Source: Biomphalaria glabrata
Lineage: Eukaryota > Mollusca > Gastropoda > Planorbidae
Assembly: GCF_947242115.1 (NCBI RefSeq)
Contig: NC_074716.1
Coordinates: 12,397,365-12,461,364 of the forward strand
Direction of reading: 5' to 3'
Length of the DNA stretch: 64,000 nucleotides
The notes below the pieces were generated by a model. That model saw nothing but the letters and a program-made list of their open reading frames with translations, was not told the DNA's origin and did no database searches. Position numbers and translations under genes: made by a program. Shown here piece by piece: positions 29,116 through 40,000 of the stretch (within the stretch, counting starts at the first letter, position 1; each line of letters opens with the position of its first letter).

Positions 29116-30165
29116 CATGGGCGTAGCCAGGGGGGGGTTCTTGGGGTTCAACCCCCCCCCCCCCCCGAAATGAAATCCCCCCAGCAGGGGGGGACGGAAT
29201 TAAGTGACTGATTTTTGCTTTCATTTTGTTTATTTTAGGTGAGATTTTAATACTAAATCATCACTTACTACAGCACAGCCGAGGCAGTTTTGAGTTAAAA
29301 ACCCTCTATCAGGGGGTTTTGAGTTTAAATCCCCCTACCAGGGGGTTTTGAGATTTTAAAAACCACTATCAGGGGGTTTTGAGATACAAATCCCTCTACC
29401 AGGGGGTTTTGAATTTTAAACCCCCTACAGGGGGTTTTGAATTTTAAACCCCCTACCAGAGGTTTTTGCAGTTAAATCCCCCTCTTCTATAAAACAAAAC
29501 AAAAAAATGCAAACAACAATCCCCAAATTCCAACAGCACAGTTGAGGAAGATTTTGATTTAAAAAACCCATCCAAAATTTACGATAACCCCATCTTCAAT
29601 ATAAAAAAAGCAAATTACACACTAAAAATTCTATGAGCGTAGCCAAAGGGGTTTTGAGTTTAACCCCCCTCCCCCTTCCAGTTGGGGTTTGAAGCTAAAA
29701 AGTACCTCTTAAATATAAAAAAAAAAGCAAATTACACACTATAAAATCTATGAGCGTAGCCAAAGGGGTTTTGAGTTTAAATCCCCCTCCTCCAGATTGC
29801 TTTTTCTTTAAAGTTTAAAACCCCTTCAGATGGTTTTGAGTTTAAAATTCCCCTACAGAGCGTTAGAGTTGAAAACCTCTCTTTTCAATATTATTTTAAA
29901 GCAAACTACAGTCACCAAATTCTATGATCGTAGCTAAATGGGGTTTTGAATTAAAAACAAAACAAACAAAAAAACAGAGATTTTTTAGTTTAAAACCCCT
30001 CAACAGATGATTTGACGAAAAAACTTTCCTTTTCGATATAAAATCTAAAGCGAAATACAGGCATGTAATTCCAAGAGCGTAGTCAAGAAAGGTTACAAAT
30101 TTCTACCAGTGGCTTGGGCTCCATTAATTAAGTGTGAATAGTCTTCTGCCGAAATTGAAAATCAT
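29116..30165. mobile_element. Composite DNA element with G/C-block minisatellites
   Basis: Opens with CATGGGCGTAGCCAGG. At 29280-29480 six or seven units alternate CAGGGGGTTTTGAGTTTAAA and CCCCCTAC. At 29590-29900 units of about 118 bp begin CTATGAGCGTAGCCAAAGG. 30074-30140 carries AAGAGCGTAGTCAAGAAAGG. The same units recur at 61559-61900. No coding region. The terminal word and poly-C/G blocks fit a non-autonomous DNA transposon family, but the superfamily is uncertain. Confidence 0.5.
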
Positions 30166-30395
30166 TAAATGTGTCTCAACAAAGATGGCTAAGACAGATT
30201 TTAGGAGTCAGTCATAGAGATCGGGTCTAAATCAAAGAAATCATATGCCGAACTGGGAGTCGAATCCTTAGTAAGGTTGTGACAGAGCGTCGCATGAGGT
30301 TTTGCGGGACATGTTTTCCGACAAAATGAATTACGCAAAATAAGAGTTGCGGAAACAGCTTGCCGGAAAATGCGCTCAACGGCGCGAGAGGGTCT
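30165..30395 (+). mobile_element. LINE reverse transcriptase fragment
   Basis: Contains in broken frames ILGVSHRDR, EIICRTGSRIL, a VVTERRMRF-like run with FAGHVF, RQNELRKIRVAET and CRKMRSTAR. These match the part of RTE-like LINEs downstream of the reverse transcriptase (R...ILG..WRDR.TNEEI....G, LRFAGHVLR). Joined directly to the minisatellite element. Confidence 0.65.
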
Positions 30396-30399
30396 AAGT

Positions 30400-30725
30400 C
30401 AGTAAGAATAGCACATTAGGTTTTTAATAGCAAGATAATGCACTGTAGATACCTCAGAATATGCATTTTGTAGGCTTTCAATACCAGAAATAGTGCGTGG
30501 CGGTGGGGCTTCGCCCCGCGCTGGGGGAGCGCTGCGAACTCCCCCAGACCCCCTTGCTAGCAAGGGCGGGGAGTCTACAATAAACAATAAACGTACGTCT
30601 TCCGAAAAGGTCAGAATGTAATAAAGATTAATTATGTACACACACACATATATATTTTTTTCGCGGGGGGGGGGGGGGGGGGGTAGCAAAACCCTCCCCG
30701 AAAAAAAATCCTGGCTAGGATTAAC
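30400..30725. mobile_element. GC-rich hairpin cluster and inverted CTAGCCAGG terminus
   Basis: 30505-30517 (GGGGC/GCCCC), 30521-30547 (CTGGGGGAG/CTCCCCCAG) and 30551-30566 (CCCTTGCTAGCAAGGG) form three consecutive perfect hairpins. A G run at about 30665-30683 follows, then AAATCCTGGCTAGGATTA near 30706-30723. Read backwards the end is TCCTAGCCAGG, like the word opening the element at 29116. Apparent minus-strand frame 30399-30737 is compositional only. Confidence 0.4.
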
Positions 30726-30729
30726 TATA

Positions 30730-31640
30730 GTATGCACAGAGATCTATATTCATTTAAACTTAAATAGCTAGGTCTAGATCTAGATTTAGACTAGACTCAT
30801 CTAACAGTAGCAGAATAGCTGTACATGCCCATATTATTAGACTCTAGAATCTATATAGTCAGATCTAAATCTTAGTATCTAATAGAGTAATTTATTTATT
30901 CAGGACAATACATGAATCCAAACAACTCATTGTTTTTGTGGTCATTACATCTTTATTTTGATATTTAAAATGAAACCAGCGCTCTGTATACTGCAAGTAT
31001 CCATTTTCCAATGATTCTGACCCGATTTCCATTTTGCTATTTTTTTTTATTTTTTTTATGTAAGAAATTTTTTTTTTTAATTTGTAGCTTTTGATTTATC
31101 TGTTTGTTTGTTGTTGTTGTTTTTTTAAGAGAATAAATGGGCAAATGTTTGGAGATTAATACATTCAATGAAGTTAATCACCTAGCTAGACCTAGATTTA
31201 CTGGTCATTAATCATGCTAACATAAAATAACAGTCTAAAAGTCAGTGTAGAAGTCACAATCCTAGTGACTTAGGTCTAGAAAAAAGTGTGTTCAAATTGT
31301 TATTTTTGTGTTTGGATTTATGCATAATTTTAAAACATCTTTATGATTTCTTGGGGGAAGTTATGCCTGGGGGTACTAAAATTTAGTTAATAATAATATA
31401 GAATTAAAATATGAGTTTATTGATGCCAAAATATAGAGACTGTTTGAAATAAATTTTGGTGCTCGGAATAAAATAAATTTAAGGTTGAAAAAAAGTGTTA
31501 TAAATAACATTATTATAGACTCTAGACTCTAGGTCAGTCTAGGAGTCTAGGTGTTTGATATATACTATATACTAGTTAATATAGATCTATATATTATAAT
31601 ATATAGATAGATCTATATATAATTATTATAATACAATAGG
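30730..31640. other. AT-rich intergenic with AGATCT words
   Basis: Only low-complexity sequence and T-runs near 31045-31080; no frame or element border recognised. Confidence 0.4.
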
Positions 31641-31936
31641 TTTAGCTACAAAGACTACAGTACATTATCAAGCAATGTACACCGACTCGATGACTGGCGA
31701 CACTCAAACGAAACAGAAAAACACTGTCACAGTACAGTTACACTTACAGTAGTCTGAGTAGTCACACATTCACATTTCATTGGTGACACTCACACTGGTC
31801 ACATTCACGCAAAGTTCACTGATTGTGATTCAGTGATTGCTAAGTTTATGGAATTCAACTTTAAATATTTAAATCTAGGTATAATATATAGCTCTATCTA
31901 TAGCCACTTACAATTAGATGTACTTTAGATCCTTAC

Positions 31937-32060
31937 TTATCAAAATGCAGGTGTGATTGACAAGCAACCAGACTACACTACCTTTCACGTTGGCAATCAA
32001 TGCAATGGCTGCCAATGGCATTCACCGCATAACAAAACAAGCCGGTAGAGACGAAAAAAT
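31937..32060 (-). promoter_or_regulatory. Possible GFUS promoter / non-coding first exon
   Basis: A patch of higher GC and non-repetitive sequence in otherwise AT-rich DNA. On the minus strand it ends with a good donor (ATAA then GTAAGG, donor at 31936-31931). GFUS needs a 5' UTR exon upstream of the acceptor at 27781. The pairing is inference; no transcript evidence. Confidence 0.25.
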
Positions 32061-32586
32061 ATGCTACCTAAATATCTATATTTCTTTGGGAAATTTTCAT
32101 AAATTGATTCTTCGGTGTATCCGGTACAATAAATGCGATAAACCATAGACATATGACATATATAATAATAATGCTATAAACGGATTAGCTTCCATATCTA
32201 GGCCATACAAAGGCAGAGTTAGACTACTAAGATCTATCTATCTATATATATATATATTATAGATTTATATGAATATCAGAAGATTAAGGGAAATGCAGTG
32301 TTTCACATATGGTTATACCTACAAACGCAGAGTTAGACTAAGACTACCATGTACTATACCAGTGTTTCTCAAACTTTTTTGTCTGGCGGCACAGTAAAAA
32401 GAACTACAAAAGTTTCGCGGCACACCACGAAGAGCAACAGTTGTTTTATAATAAAAAGAAAAAAAATATATTACCTGTTTTTAAGTAATATATTTAATGT
32501 TAAGGGTGTGCCTGTTTTTTGAGAGCAAATGTGATCTAATCGAGGCTCCAGAGTCGACAAACAAACTCACATTTCATCGTCTATTG

Positions 32587-34351
32587 CAGTGGTTCCCAAA
32601 CTTTTTTGTCTCGTAGACCCCTTGCCATGTTTTCTGGTTTTCGGTAGACCCCCTGCTCAACTTGCACATTTTTGCAAATTCATTAACATTTTTTAAACAA
32701 ATTTCTAACTGTAGTGAGTTGATGAGTAAAAAAGTAATTTAAAACTACACAACTTAGGATATTATGTTTAATATACCAATTTGTCGTTCTATGAAGTAGT
32801 CTTTCCAACATTAAATATTAATAAATTAATTAATTAATATGCCTTAAGTATCATTGTAAAAGGTTTCGCATAGAGCAGTTTCTCGTGTATTTCTTGATCT
32901 TTCACGTGTGGCTCAAATGTTGAATCTGCTGAACTGTTTTCATTAACAGGAGATGGGTCAAAGGCGAGTAACTGGAGCCTAAACCAGTAAACTTCGAGCA
33001 GGAAGGGCTCATTAGCCTTGGCTTGCTACCCACCTAGCAGAAGGGAAACTGAATTCAAACCTCTGCTGCCTTGCTACTATACCCAAACATGGGAAAGGTC
33101 CCTAAGGAAATATAAGGAGATGGTGACCATTAGCGCCATGTATTTCTGGGCCGTCCCCTCTTTCTCTTTCCTTGGGGGTTCCAGGTTAGGGCTTGCCTTA
33201 AATTGTTATGTTGGATGCAGGCTTGCGAAGGCTGTGAACTATCCATCTCCAGCGTCTCTGAAGGATATCTACTTCAGTGGGCTGTTCTTTGCCACAGTTC
33301 CTCATTCAAGATCTTGTCTGGCCAGCGGATCATAAGAATTTTCATCAGGCAGGTATTGATGAATAGCTGGATTTTTTTCATGGTGGTGATGGTGGTTCTC
33401 CAGGTCTCCGCGATCTGGAAGCAGATGGGCAAGACGTGGCGACAGTTGGAGAGATTCGCCCAGAATCGAGATGCCTGGAGGAAGCTGGTTGGTAACCTAT
33501 GCCCAGAAGGGACTACAGGCATAGATGAGATGAGATGGTGACCATTAGACAGTTTGTAGCACACAGCGCTACACCTTGTCAGACCAAACTGTATTTATGT
33601 ATTTTGCAAAGATTTGCATAAGAAGCTTTTAATTTTATAACTCATGCCACCGAAGCGACCTTGACCTGTATTGTTGCTTAAAGAAATTCTTTTAATAATA
33701 ACAGATGTAGGTTTGTGCAAAACGGCTGATAGAATCAATGTTTGACCTTTGCTGTTTTCCGTATTTTGCTATAAGAAAAGAAATCTTGTAAGAACATCAT
33801 CTTCTCTATATGATGTCGAACTATGATTTTGCGGGTCTATTTTGAACTTTGAGTGTTCGAAAGTGTTTAAAATCTTTATTTTTGTCACGATAGCATTGTC
33901 TCAGATGATCTTCCAGCGAACCTGGTTCATATCGTCATAAAAAAGTCACTTAGGCTTGTTCGACAAGGATGGAATGAATCCCAATTTTAAATTATTAATG
34001 CTGTACTGTCTACAGTTCTTTTCTTTTTTTTTTTTTGTTCTAAATATTAGTTACATGTAGATGTAGACAAAATTAAGCTATTTAAATAAGTATTGAAATT
34101 GATTACAACAATTTTTCATTTGAATAGCAGGATAAATATTTAAAGGATTAACGAAAGTACAAATCATATATTAGTGTATGCAATAATTACATTAGTGGAA
34201 TGTGAACATTAAATGTGCTTAAATGAAATCTATTATCGTAGACCCCCGTGGGCATCTCATGGACCCCCAATTTAGTTTTTTACTTTCGTAGACCCCTTGG
34301 AGGTCTTCGTAGACCCCTGGGGGTCTATATAGACCACTTTGGGAATCACTG
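32587..34351 (+). mobile_element. hAT-type element nested in the outer hAT
   Basis: Ends CAGTGGTTCCCAAACTT and TTTGGGAATCACTG are inverted; gtctattg is duplicated exactly at 32579-32586 and 34352-34359. GTAGACCCC repeats occur in the terminal regions. No transposase is visible, so it is non-autonomous apart from an inserted LINE piece at 33134-33531. A left-truncated copy lies at 37888-38937. Confidence 0.85.
33134..33531. mobile_element. RTE-like LINE fragment with inverted 5' part, inserted in the nested hAT
   Basis: The 17-bp GAGATGGTGACCATTAG flanks it exactly (33117-33133 and 33532-33548). The left part (33404 down to 33134) reads on the minus strand: ETWRTTITTMKKIQLFINTC, RWPDKILNEELWQRT, then NPQGKRKRG-type sequence. 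From about 33405 the plus strand reads the next part of the protein, LEADGQDVATVGEIRPE in one frame and WRQLERFAQNRDAWRKLVG in another. The 5' piece inverted relative to the 3' piece fits twin priming. The 3' end is a (GATGA)n run. Confidence 0.85.
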
Positions 34352-35664
34352 GTCTATTGTTATAAGTCTCTCTCTTTTCTTAGACTTGATTTCAGTCAGT
34401 GCTCAAAATCCAAACTCACAAAACCATGCAGATGCAAATGGAAGAATTATTTTGATTGCTTTTAAACTGATTGCAGGATATAACTTGTTGATTGAAATCT
34501 AAAACACATCCAGGCTTTTCTCGGCAAAACTTGACTTAAGAACGGCATCGTTGCTTTAAATCAATGAGCTTCTCTGCTTCTTCAGTTGTCAAATTTGTAG
34601 CTTCATTGTTTCCAAATGGATAACTGACCCATCCAATCCATATTCATTACTTCCAAGTGTTGAAAATTAATGCCACAATGCTGACTGCAAGTGTGTCAAA
34701 GTGTCCAGAATTTCGGGGGTGATTTCTTTAGTTGAAGCACATTCATTGTAAGTAGGAAAGCAGTCGAAGACTCCTTTCGAGATCTTACTTTGCCACAAAG
34801 ACAATTTTTCACCAAATGATTCAGTTTGAGGATGCAGTGATGATAGTTTCCGATGGTCCTTGAATTTAATTTGTCAAATAAATCAGAGAGAAACGTCACA
34901 TTAACCACCAGATCTCGTCATGAATAGAAAATCCAACTTGAAATCAATCCCTTTTCTGGCAGCTTTAGGTAGTTCGTAAGTGTCTTAGCTTGTTTATTTT
35001 GTTGAGCCCTGATGTTTTCAAAAGTATTTCTTCGGTTGCGCTTTTACAGCTGGATATTTAGTTTCCAAGTGTCTCTTCAATTTGCTTGAAACAAGCGCCT
35101 CATTCGACAGAGTTGCATTGCAGATCAGACAGAATGGCAATGGTTCAGAAGATATGAAACCATATCTGGTGTAATCTTCTTTGTACCTTCGTTTGGTTCC
35201 TTGCTTTTCATTTAACGCTTTCGCAGTTTCATTCTTGCTAACGTATTTCTCCATGGATAACAATGAATAGGGCTTATTATTAATTTGTTATTATTAGCAT
35301 ACACCTAACCAATTTACTTGAAACACATCGCTTATTATTATCGTTACCAATTCGAGAACTGCTGTGCGTCTGCTAAGGCGGCCAACATTTTATTCATTAT
35401 AATAATATATGTATAGTGGACAATTCCATAGCCTGAATAGCTAACACCCCTTTCCGTCATAATGGAAAGATCCACTACTACTACTGGTCATTGCAAGTGG
35501 AGATGTCATCGCAACGTAAAATCAAAATTTAATAGTAGGCAGACCTGTGTAACGCTGCACGTGTGGCGTTCTAAAAACTCCCGCGGCACACCTGCAAATC
35601 TTCGGCGGCACACTAATGTGCCGCGGCACACAAGTTTGAGAAACATTGTACTATACATTTATAT

Positions 35665-35844
35665 CATGGGTTCTCAACCTGTGTGGGTCGATTGACGATT
35701 TGCCAGGGGTCGCCAAAGACCATCGAAAAAGTTTATTGTTTTTGTCTATTCCTCTATTGCTGTGTGTGTGCGGGGGGGGGGGTCGCGGCAGAGTGGGGAT
35801 TGTAAAAAGGGGTCGCCGAGCTTAAAAGGTTGAGCGAACCGCTG
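35665..35844. mobile_element. SPIN-like hAT MITE (180 bp)
   Basis: The octamer atttatat flanks both sides (35657-35664, 35845-35852). The left end CATGGGTTCTCAACCTGTG and the right end, read inverted, CAGCGGTTCGCTCAACCTT match the SPIN terminus I remember (CAGCGGTTCTCAACCT). Internal CCAGGGGTCGCC, AAGACCATCG and GGGGGTCGCGGCA also resemble SPIN. No coding region, so it would be a non-autonomous SPIN_NA-type copy. Confidence 0.7.
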
Positions 35845-35867
35845 ATTTATATGAATATCAGGAAATG

Positions 35868-35990
35868 TAGAAAAATGGACCATGCGCAGTACCGTTACAG
35901 TAGTTTAGCAGAAAATTTAAAAATAAAGTAGATTTTAACTAATTTCGATGAGCTGTTCCGCAAATATGCCTGTTCTGCAATAGTGACTCA
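35868..35990 (-). mobile_element. Partial copy of element A2 left end
   Basis: On the minus strand begins AGTCACTATTGCAGAACAGG and continues through GCGGAACAGCTCATCGAAAT, GTAACGGTACTGCGCATGG and TCTACATTTCC, collinear with 3197-3311. The rest of the element is absent. Confidence 0.75.
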
Positions 35991-35994
35991 ACTT

Positions 35995-36490
35995 AGACTT
36001 AGTCTACTAGATCTATATATAGGAGGGAAGAAAGTTCAAACTTAATTTTAATTTATTTATTTATTTATTTATTTTTATAGTATGACCTTACAGAAAAAAA
36101 GGACGAGCTTTCCAATGAGGCCAAACATGTTTATGAAAATCAATTTAAAAAAAAAAAAATTGGTATTTTGGTCATTTTCAGCTCTTATTATGCAAGGTGA
36201 CCATTATTAAATGCATTTTTACATAATTAAATTTGCGAAAAACATGTTGAACTATTTGAAACATGTAAAAACAAAAAATCGATTTTTTTTTCTAAACCAT
36301 CATTTTTTTAATAGTCTTTTTCCCTGTCCTTAAAATTGCCCATCCCATTTTTGTCCTTCCTCCCCCCAAAAAAAGGACACCAACCGTGACCTCCGTGACC
36401 CTATGTCGAAGGCGCCGCACCAACCCACCAGCTTACAAAATAGCACACACACATTCTCACACACTCAACCAACAGCTTACAGGGCCACCC
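35995..36490. other. Intergenic, low complexity
   Basis: (TTTA)n near 36045-36075, A/T runs, then a C-rich stretch 36350-36480. No gene recognised. Confidence 0.4.
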
Positions 36491-36494
36491 GAAT

Positions 36495-36670
36495 CTCAAC
36501 ACTTTTCATTAGCTAAATCTATTTGATCTAATTATCTTATCTTAACCCATCCCATGCTCTAATAGCACTAGGGAAGAAGGAGTAGCCCTATTTGTACAAA
36601 TTTGTCCTAGCATATGGGATGAGGAATGTGCCTTTATCTTTGTGTCTTTCTCAGCAGAGACTTAGAGCTT
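36495..36670 (-). mobile_element. CR1-like LINE C-terminal fragment
   Basis: The minus strand gives ...DTKIKAHSSSHMLGQICTN-like debris from GTCCTAGCATATGGGATGAG and CTAATAGCACTAGGGAAGAA, collinear with the copies at 58880-59000 and 63015-63095. Confidence 0.65.
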
Positions 36671-36840
36671 AGCTCGTAGACGTAGAGTTATACAACTCTG
36701 ATATTTGAGATAGATCTAAGTTTCGCAAATTTTTTTAGTCCTGTGCAAGTGGATGCCCTACTAGATGGCTGCCTAGTTTGCCTATGTCTCAAGCCGCCCA
36801 TGTGTGGAGCCAAAAAGGAGCAATATATGTTCCTTATACG

Positions 36841-37061
36841 CCCTTACGAAGGTGTTTCTAGAAATTGTTTTGTGTTTTGTTTACGCTCCGAAATTTTCAT
36901 CTAACTTCCGGAGTAAACAAGTAAAATCGAGAGCTTTCTACTATTTTCTATTCCAAGAAAGGATAGGATTAATTAAAGATTAGTATAGCATAGATTATAG
37001 AGTCTAGATAGATCTATTCCCTAATATTCTAGATTAGTAAACTCTTCAAACTTAAATACAA
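36841..37061 (+). promoter_or_regulatory. CDC37 5' flank
   Basis: The 220 bp before the CDC37 start contain TTTCTAGAAA at about 36855-36864 (a TTCnnGAA pair) and ACTTCCGG near 36904 (ETS-like). They also hold a dyad GTTTAC...CCGGAGTAAAC around 36878-36916. No TATA box in a clear position. Motif calls are suggestive only. Confidence 0.3.
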
Positions 37062-40000
37062 ATGTCAACAATAAATTACAGTAAGTGGGATCACATTGAG
37101 GTGAGTTCTAGACTAATCTATATCTATTATGTATTATTTCTATCTACTAACTTTTTAACTTTTACTTTAGTTTTACCAAAAACACTGAAACAGTTTCAAA
37201 CAAGTAATTTAGAATCTATGACTATAAGTTATTAAATTAAGTACTAATAATACTGGGTACAACTATCTAGAACAGTGTTGAATGGTCTTCAACCTTATTT
37301 GGCCTACCGCCCCTTTTTGTATTTTTTCTATTAAAAAAGCGCCCCCCTCTAAGAAAAAGTTTGAAAAACACTTACTGAAAGAATCACGAGAAGACAAATA
37401 TGAACAACATGTCATCTGTTTATTAATTTTTTTATCCCGAATGGAAGACGACCGCATGCCAAAGGCGATTTTCTTTGGCGAGCTTAGAGTAGGACAGAGT
37501 TACAGAGGTGCCCCTGTAAGCGCTATAGTATATAGACCATGTAGGCGCCATTTCACCCTCACTCAACTCACTGGCATAGAGGAAAGTACCTGGAAGCATT
37601 CTCTGGCAGCAGATGACCTCTGAGAGAGACAGTTGGAGAGATCTCACAAATTTATGCTGTGGGACAAACATTTGAGACTTAAAGAAAAGCCATTACTGAC
37701 TTGTGTCAAAAGAAGGAAAATAGACCGCCAGCAGCTAATGGCTTTGTCTGCTTGAAATTCGAGATTATATGCAAGTCACAACTAGGTTTGTGTAGTTATG
37801 TGAACCACTGCACTCAGCCTTAATCTTCGGAATCGAAGGCATTACCAATATTATCATAATACAAAAATTATGTTAAATAATTCGCAGTTATTACATACAG
37901 AACTGTTTTCACTAACAGAAGAAGGGAAAGGTGAGTAACTGGCGCCTAAACCAGTAAGCTTCGAGCAGGAATGGGTCATTAGCCTTGGCTTGCTACCCAC
38001 CAAGCAGAAGGAAAACTGAATTCAAACCTCTTTTGCTTTGAAGGTACACCAATATATGGGAAAGATTGTGTGGGTAAACTCTAAGGAAAAATAAGGAGCC
38101 AATGACCATTAGGCTGTTTGCAGCACATAACACTACACCCTGTCAGAACCTATGACGCTGCTGATCACAAACTGTATCTTATCTTTCTGGGTATATCTTG
38201 TTTGCAAAGAATTACATAAGAAGCTTTTAATTTTAGAACTCATGCCACTGATGTATTGTTGCTTATAGAAATTCTTTTCATAATATTAGATGTAGATTTG
38301 TGTAAAATAGTTTTTAAAACTACAAAGGCTGGTAAAATTAATGTTTTATCTATAGTGTTTTCCGTATTTTGCTGTAAGTAATGAGAACTTGTAAGATGCT
38401 CACAAACCGTTTTCTCTATATGATGTTGAAGAGAGATTTTGTGGGTCTATTATGAACTTTATCTTTGATGTTTGAAAGTTTTTCAAATCTTTATCTATTT
38501 TGTCAGATAGGCTTTGTCTCAAATGATCCTCCAGCATAATTAATTTCATATGATAATTAAAGAGCAGTTAGGTCACAGCTTGTTTGACAAGGAAGGAATG
38601 AAACTCAGTTTTTAAATTGTCTACGCTGTACGATCTACAATTCTTTTTTTGTTAAACATCAGTTACATGAAGACAAAATTAAGCTCTATAATTAAGTATT
38701 GAAATTAAATACAACAATTTTCTTTTTGAATTGCAGGATAAATATTTAAAGGTTTAACTGAGGTACAAATCATATATATAGTGTATGAAAAAGTTACATT
38801 AATGGAATGTAAAAATTAAAGTCACGACCTGCTTAAATGAAATCTATTATCGTAGACTCCCGTGGATATCTCATAGTTTATTTTTTCACTTTTGTAGACC
38901 CCTTGGAAATCTTCGTAGACCCCTTTGGGAATCACTGGTCTAGATCTATGTGTTATTTTTATTGTGTATGATGTTACTTACTATAATACTAGTCTAGATA
39001 TCTAGATTTTAATGATTAGATTGGTTAGACCTATATTCTTTATCATATGATATTTAATTTAAATCTAGACCACTAGATCACTACCACCACACTAGTAACC
39101 TAGCTGGCATGTACACCAAACAGCCCAATTGTCTTACTGACAGATTAGATGCCAAAACAGTCCTTCAAAGCCTGAAAAACTCTGATACTTCTATATAAAA
39201 CCAAAGCAACTCAGGACAGCTGTTTTGTGTTTTGTGCTGATACTGTACAAATATTTTGTTTTGGTTGTACATGTCCTTGATGTTTCTTCAGTATGAAAGT
39301 CTATTACATCCTAGCCCAAATGCCCTGCCACATGACCAGGCAGTCATTTTAGATGGCAAAGTGTTCACTCAATTTTTACTTCTCTTTTGATAAGCTTACA
39401 ACTTTTGTTTGTAAAGATACAAAATATTTTTTTTTTTTGTTTTCCCTGTTTTCCTAAAATAAAGTCACTCAGAAGCTTTCAGTTATATGTGAGAATTAAA
39501 AGTAAACACATTACAAATGGTATTTAACAAGCTCATTGACAAGATTTAATTTGTTTTTTGTTTTTTTTAATTAATCATTCTATTTTTTACTTGAAGATCT
39601 CTGATGATGAAGATGACACCCATCCAAACATTGACACTCCAAGTTTATTTCGATGGCGCCATCAAGCCAGAGTTGAGAGAATGGAAGAACAAAAAAAAAA
39701 GAAAGAGAAATTTGAACATGAGAAACAGGGGTAAGGTTATCATTGAGTTAGTTTTATATGTTCACCTTTGGGAATTTAGTATATAAGAACATGCTACCAA
39801 TGTGTATTTCATCGTCAATTCAATATAAGGAAGATAATAATAGACCTTCTTTCCCTATTAGTCTCCTTTTTTTTAACCTAATGACACTATAATGTAGAAA
39901 ACTAGCCATCATTCTTTTTTACAAAGCTTAAAAGCTCTGTCTGTTTGGGTGGAATTTTACACATTATTTCTACCACTTTTCATTCTCGAATCAAATAGCT

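Larger units (their letters stand above)
32360..35648 (-). mobile_element. hAT transposon with ZBED-type transposase remnant (outer element)
   Basis: Ends CAGTGTTTCTCAAACTT and AAGTTTGAGAAACATTG are inverted, and the 8-bp sequence tactatac flanks both sides (32352-32359, 35649-35656). On the minus strand 35263-35018 reads as the BED-finger N-terminus of a SCAND3/ZBED5-like hAT transposase (YGFISSEPLPFCLICNA, SKLKRHLETKYPA); 34908-34696 is a later piece (FLSDLFDKLN). The coding region is incomplete. A second hAT is inserted at 32587-34351. Confidence 0.85.

Noticed and set aside
29280-29480. CRISPR-like alternating repeats
   Set aside because: The intervening pieces are themselves repeats (TTTAAACCCCC) and the locus is a eukaryotic transposon.
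30399-30737. 112-aa minus-strand protein
   Set aside because: Frame is produced by poly-G/C and GC hairpins; no domain.
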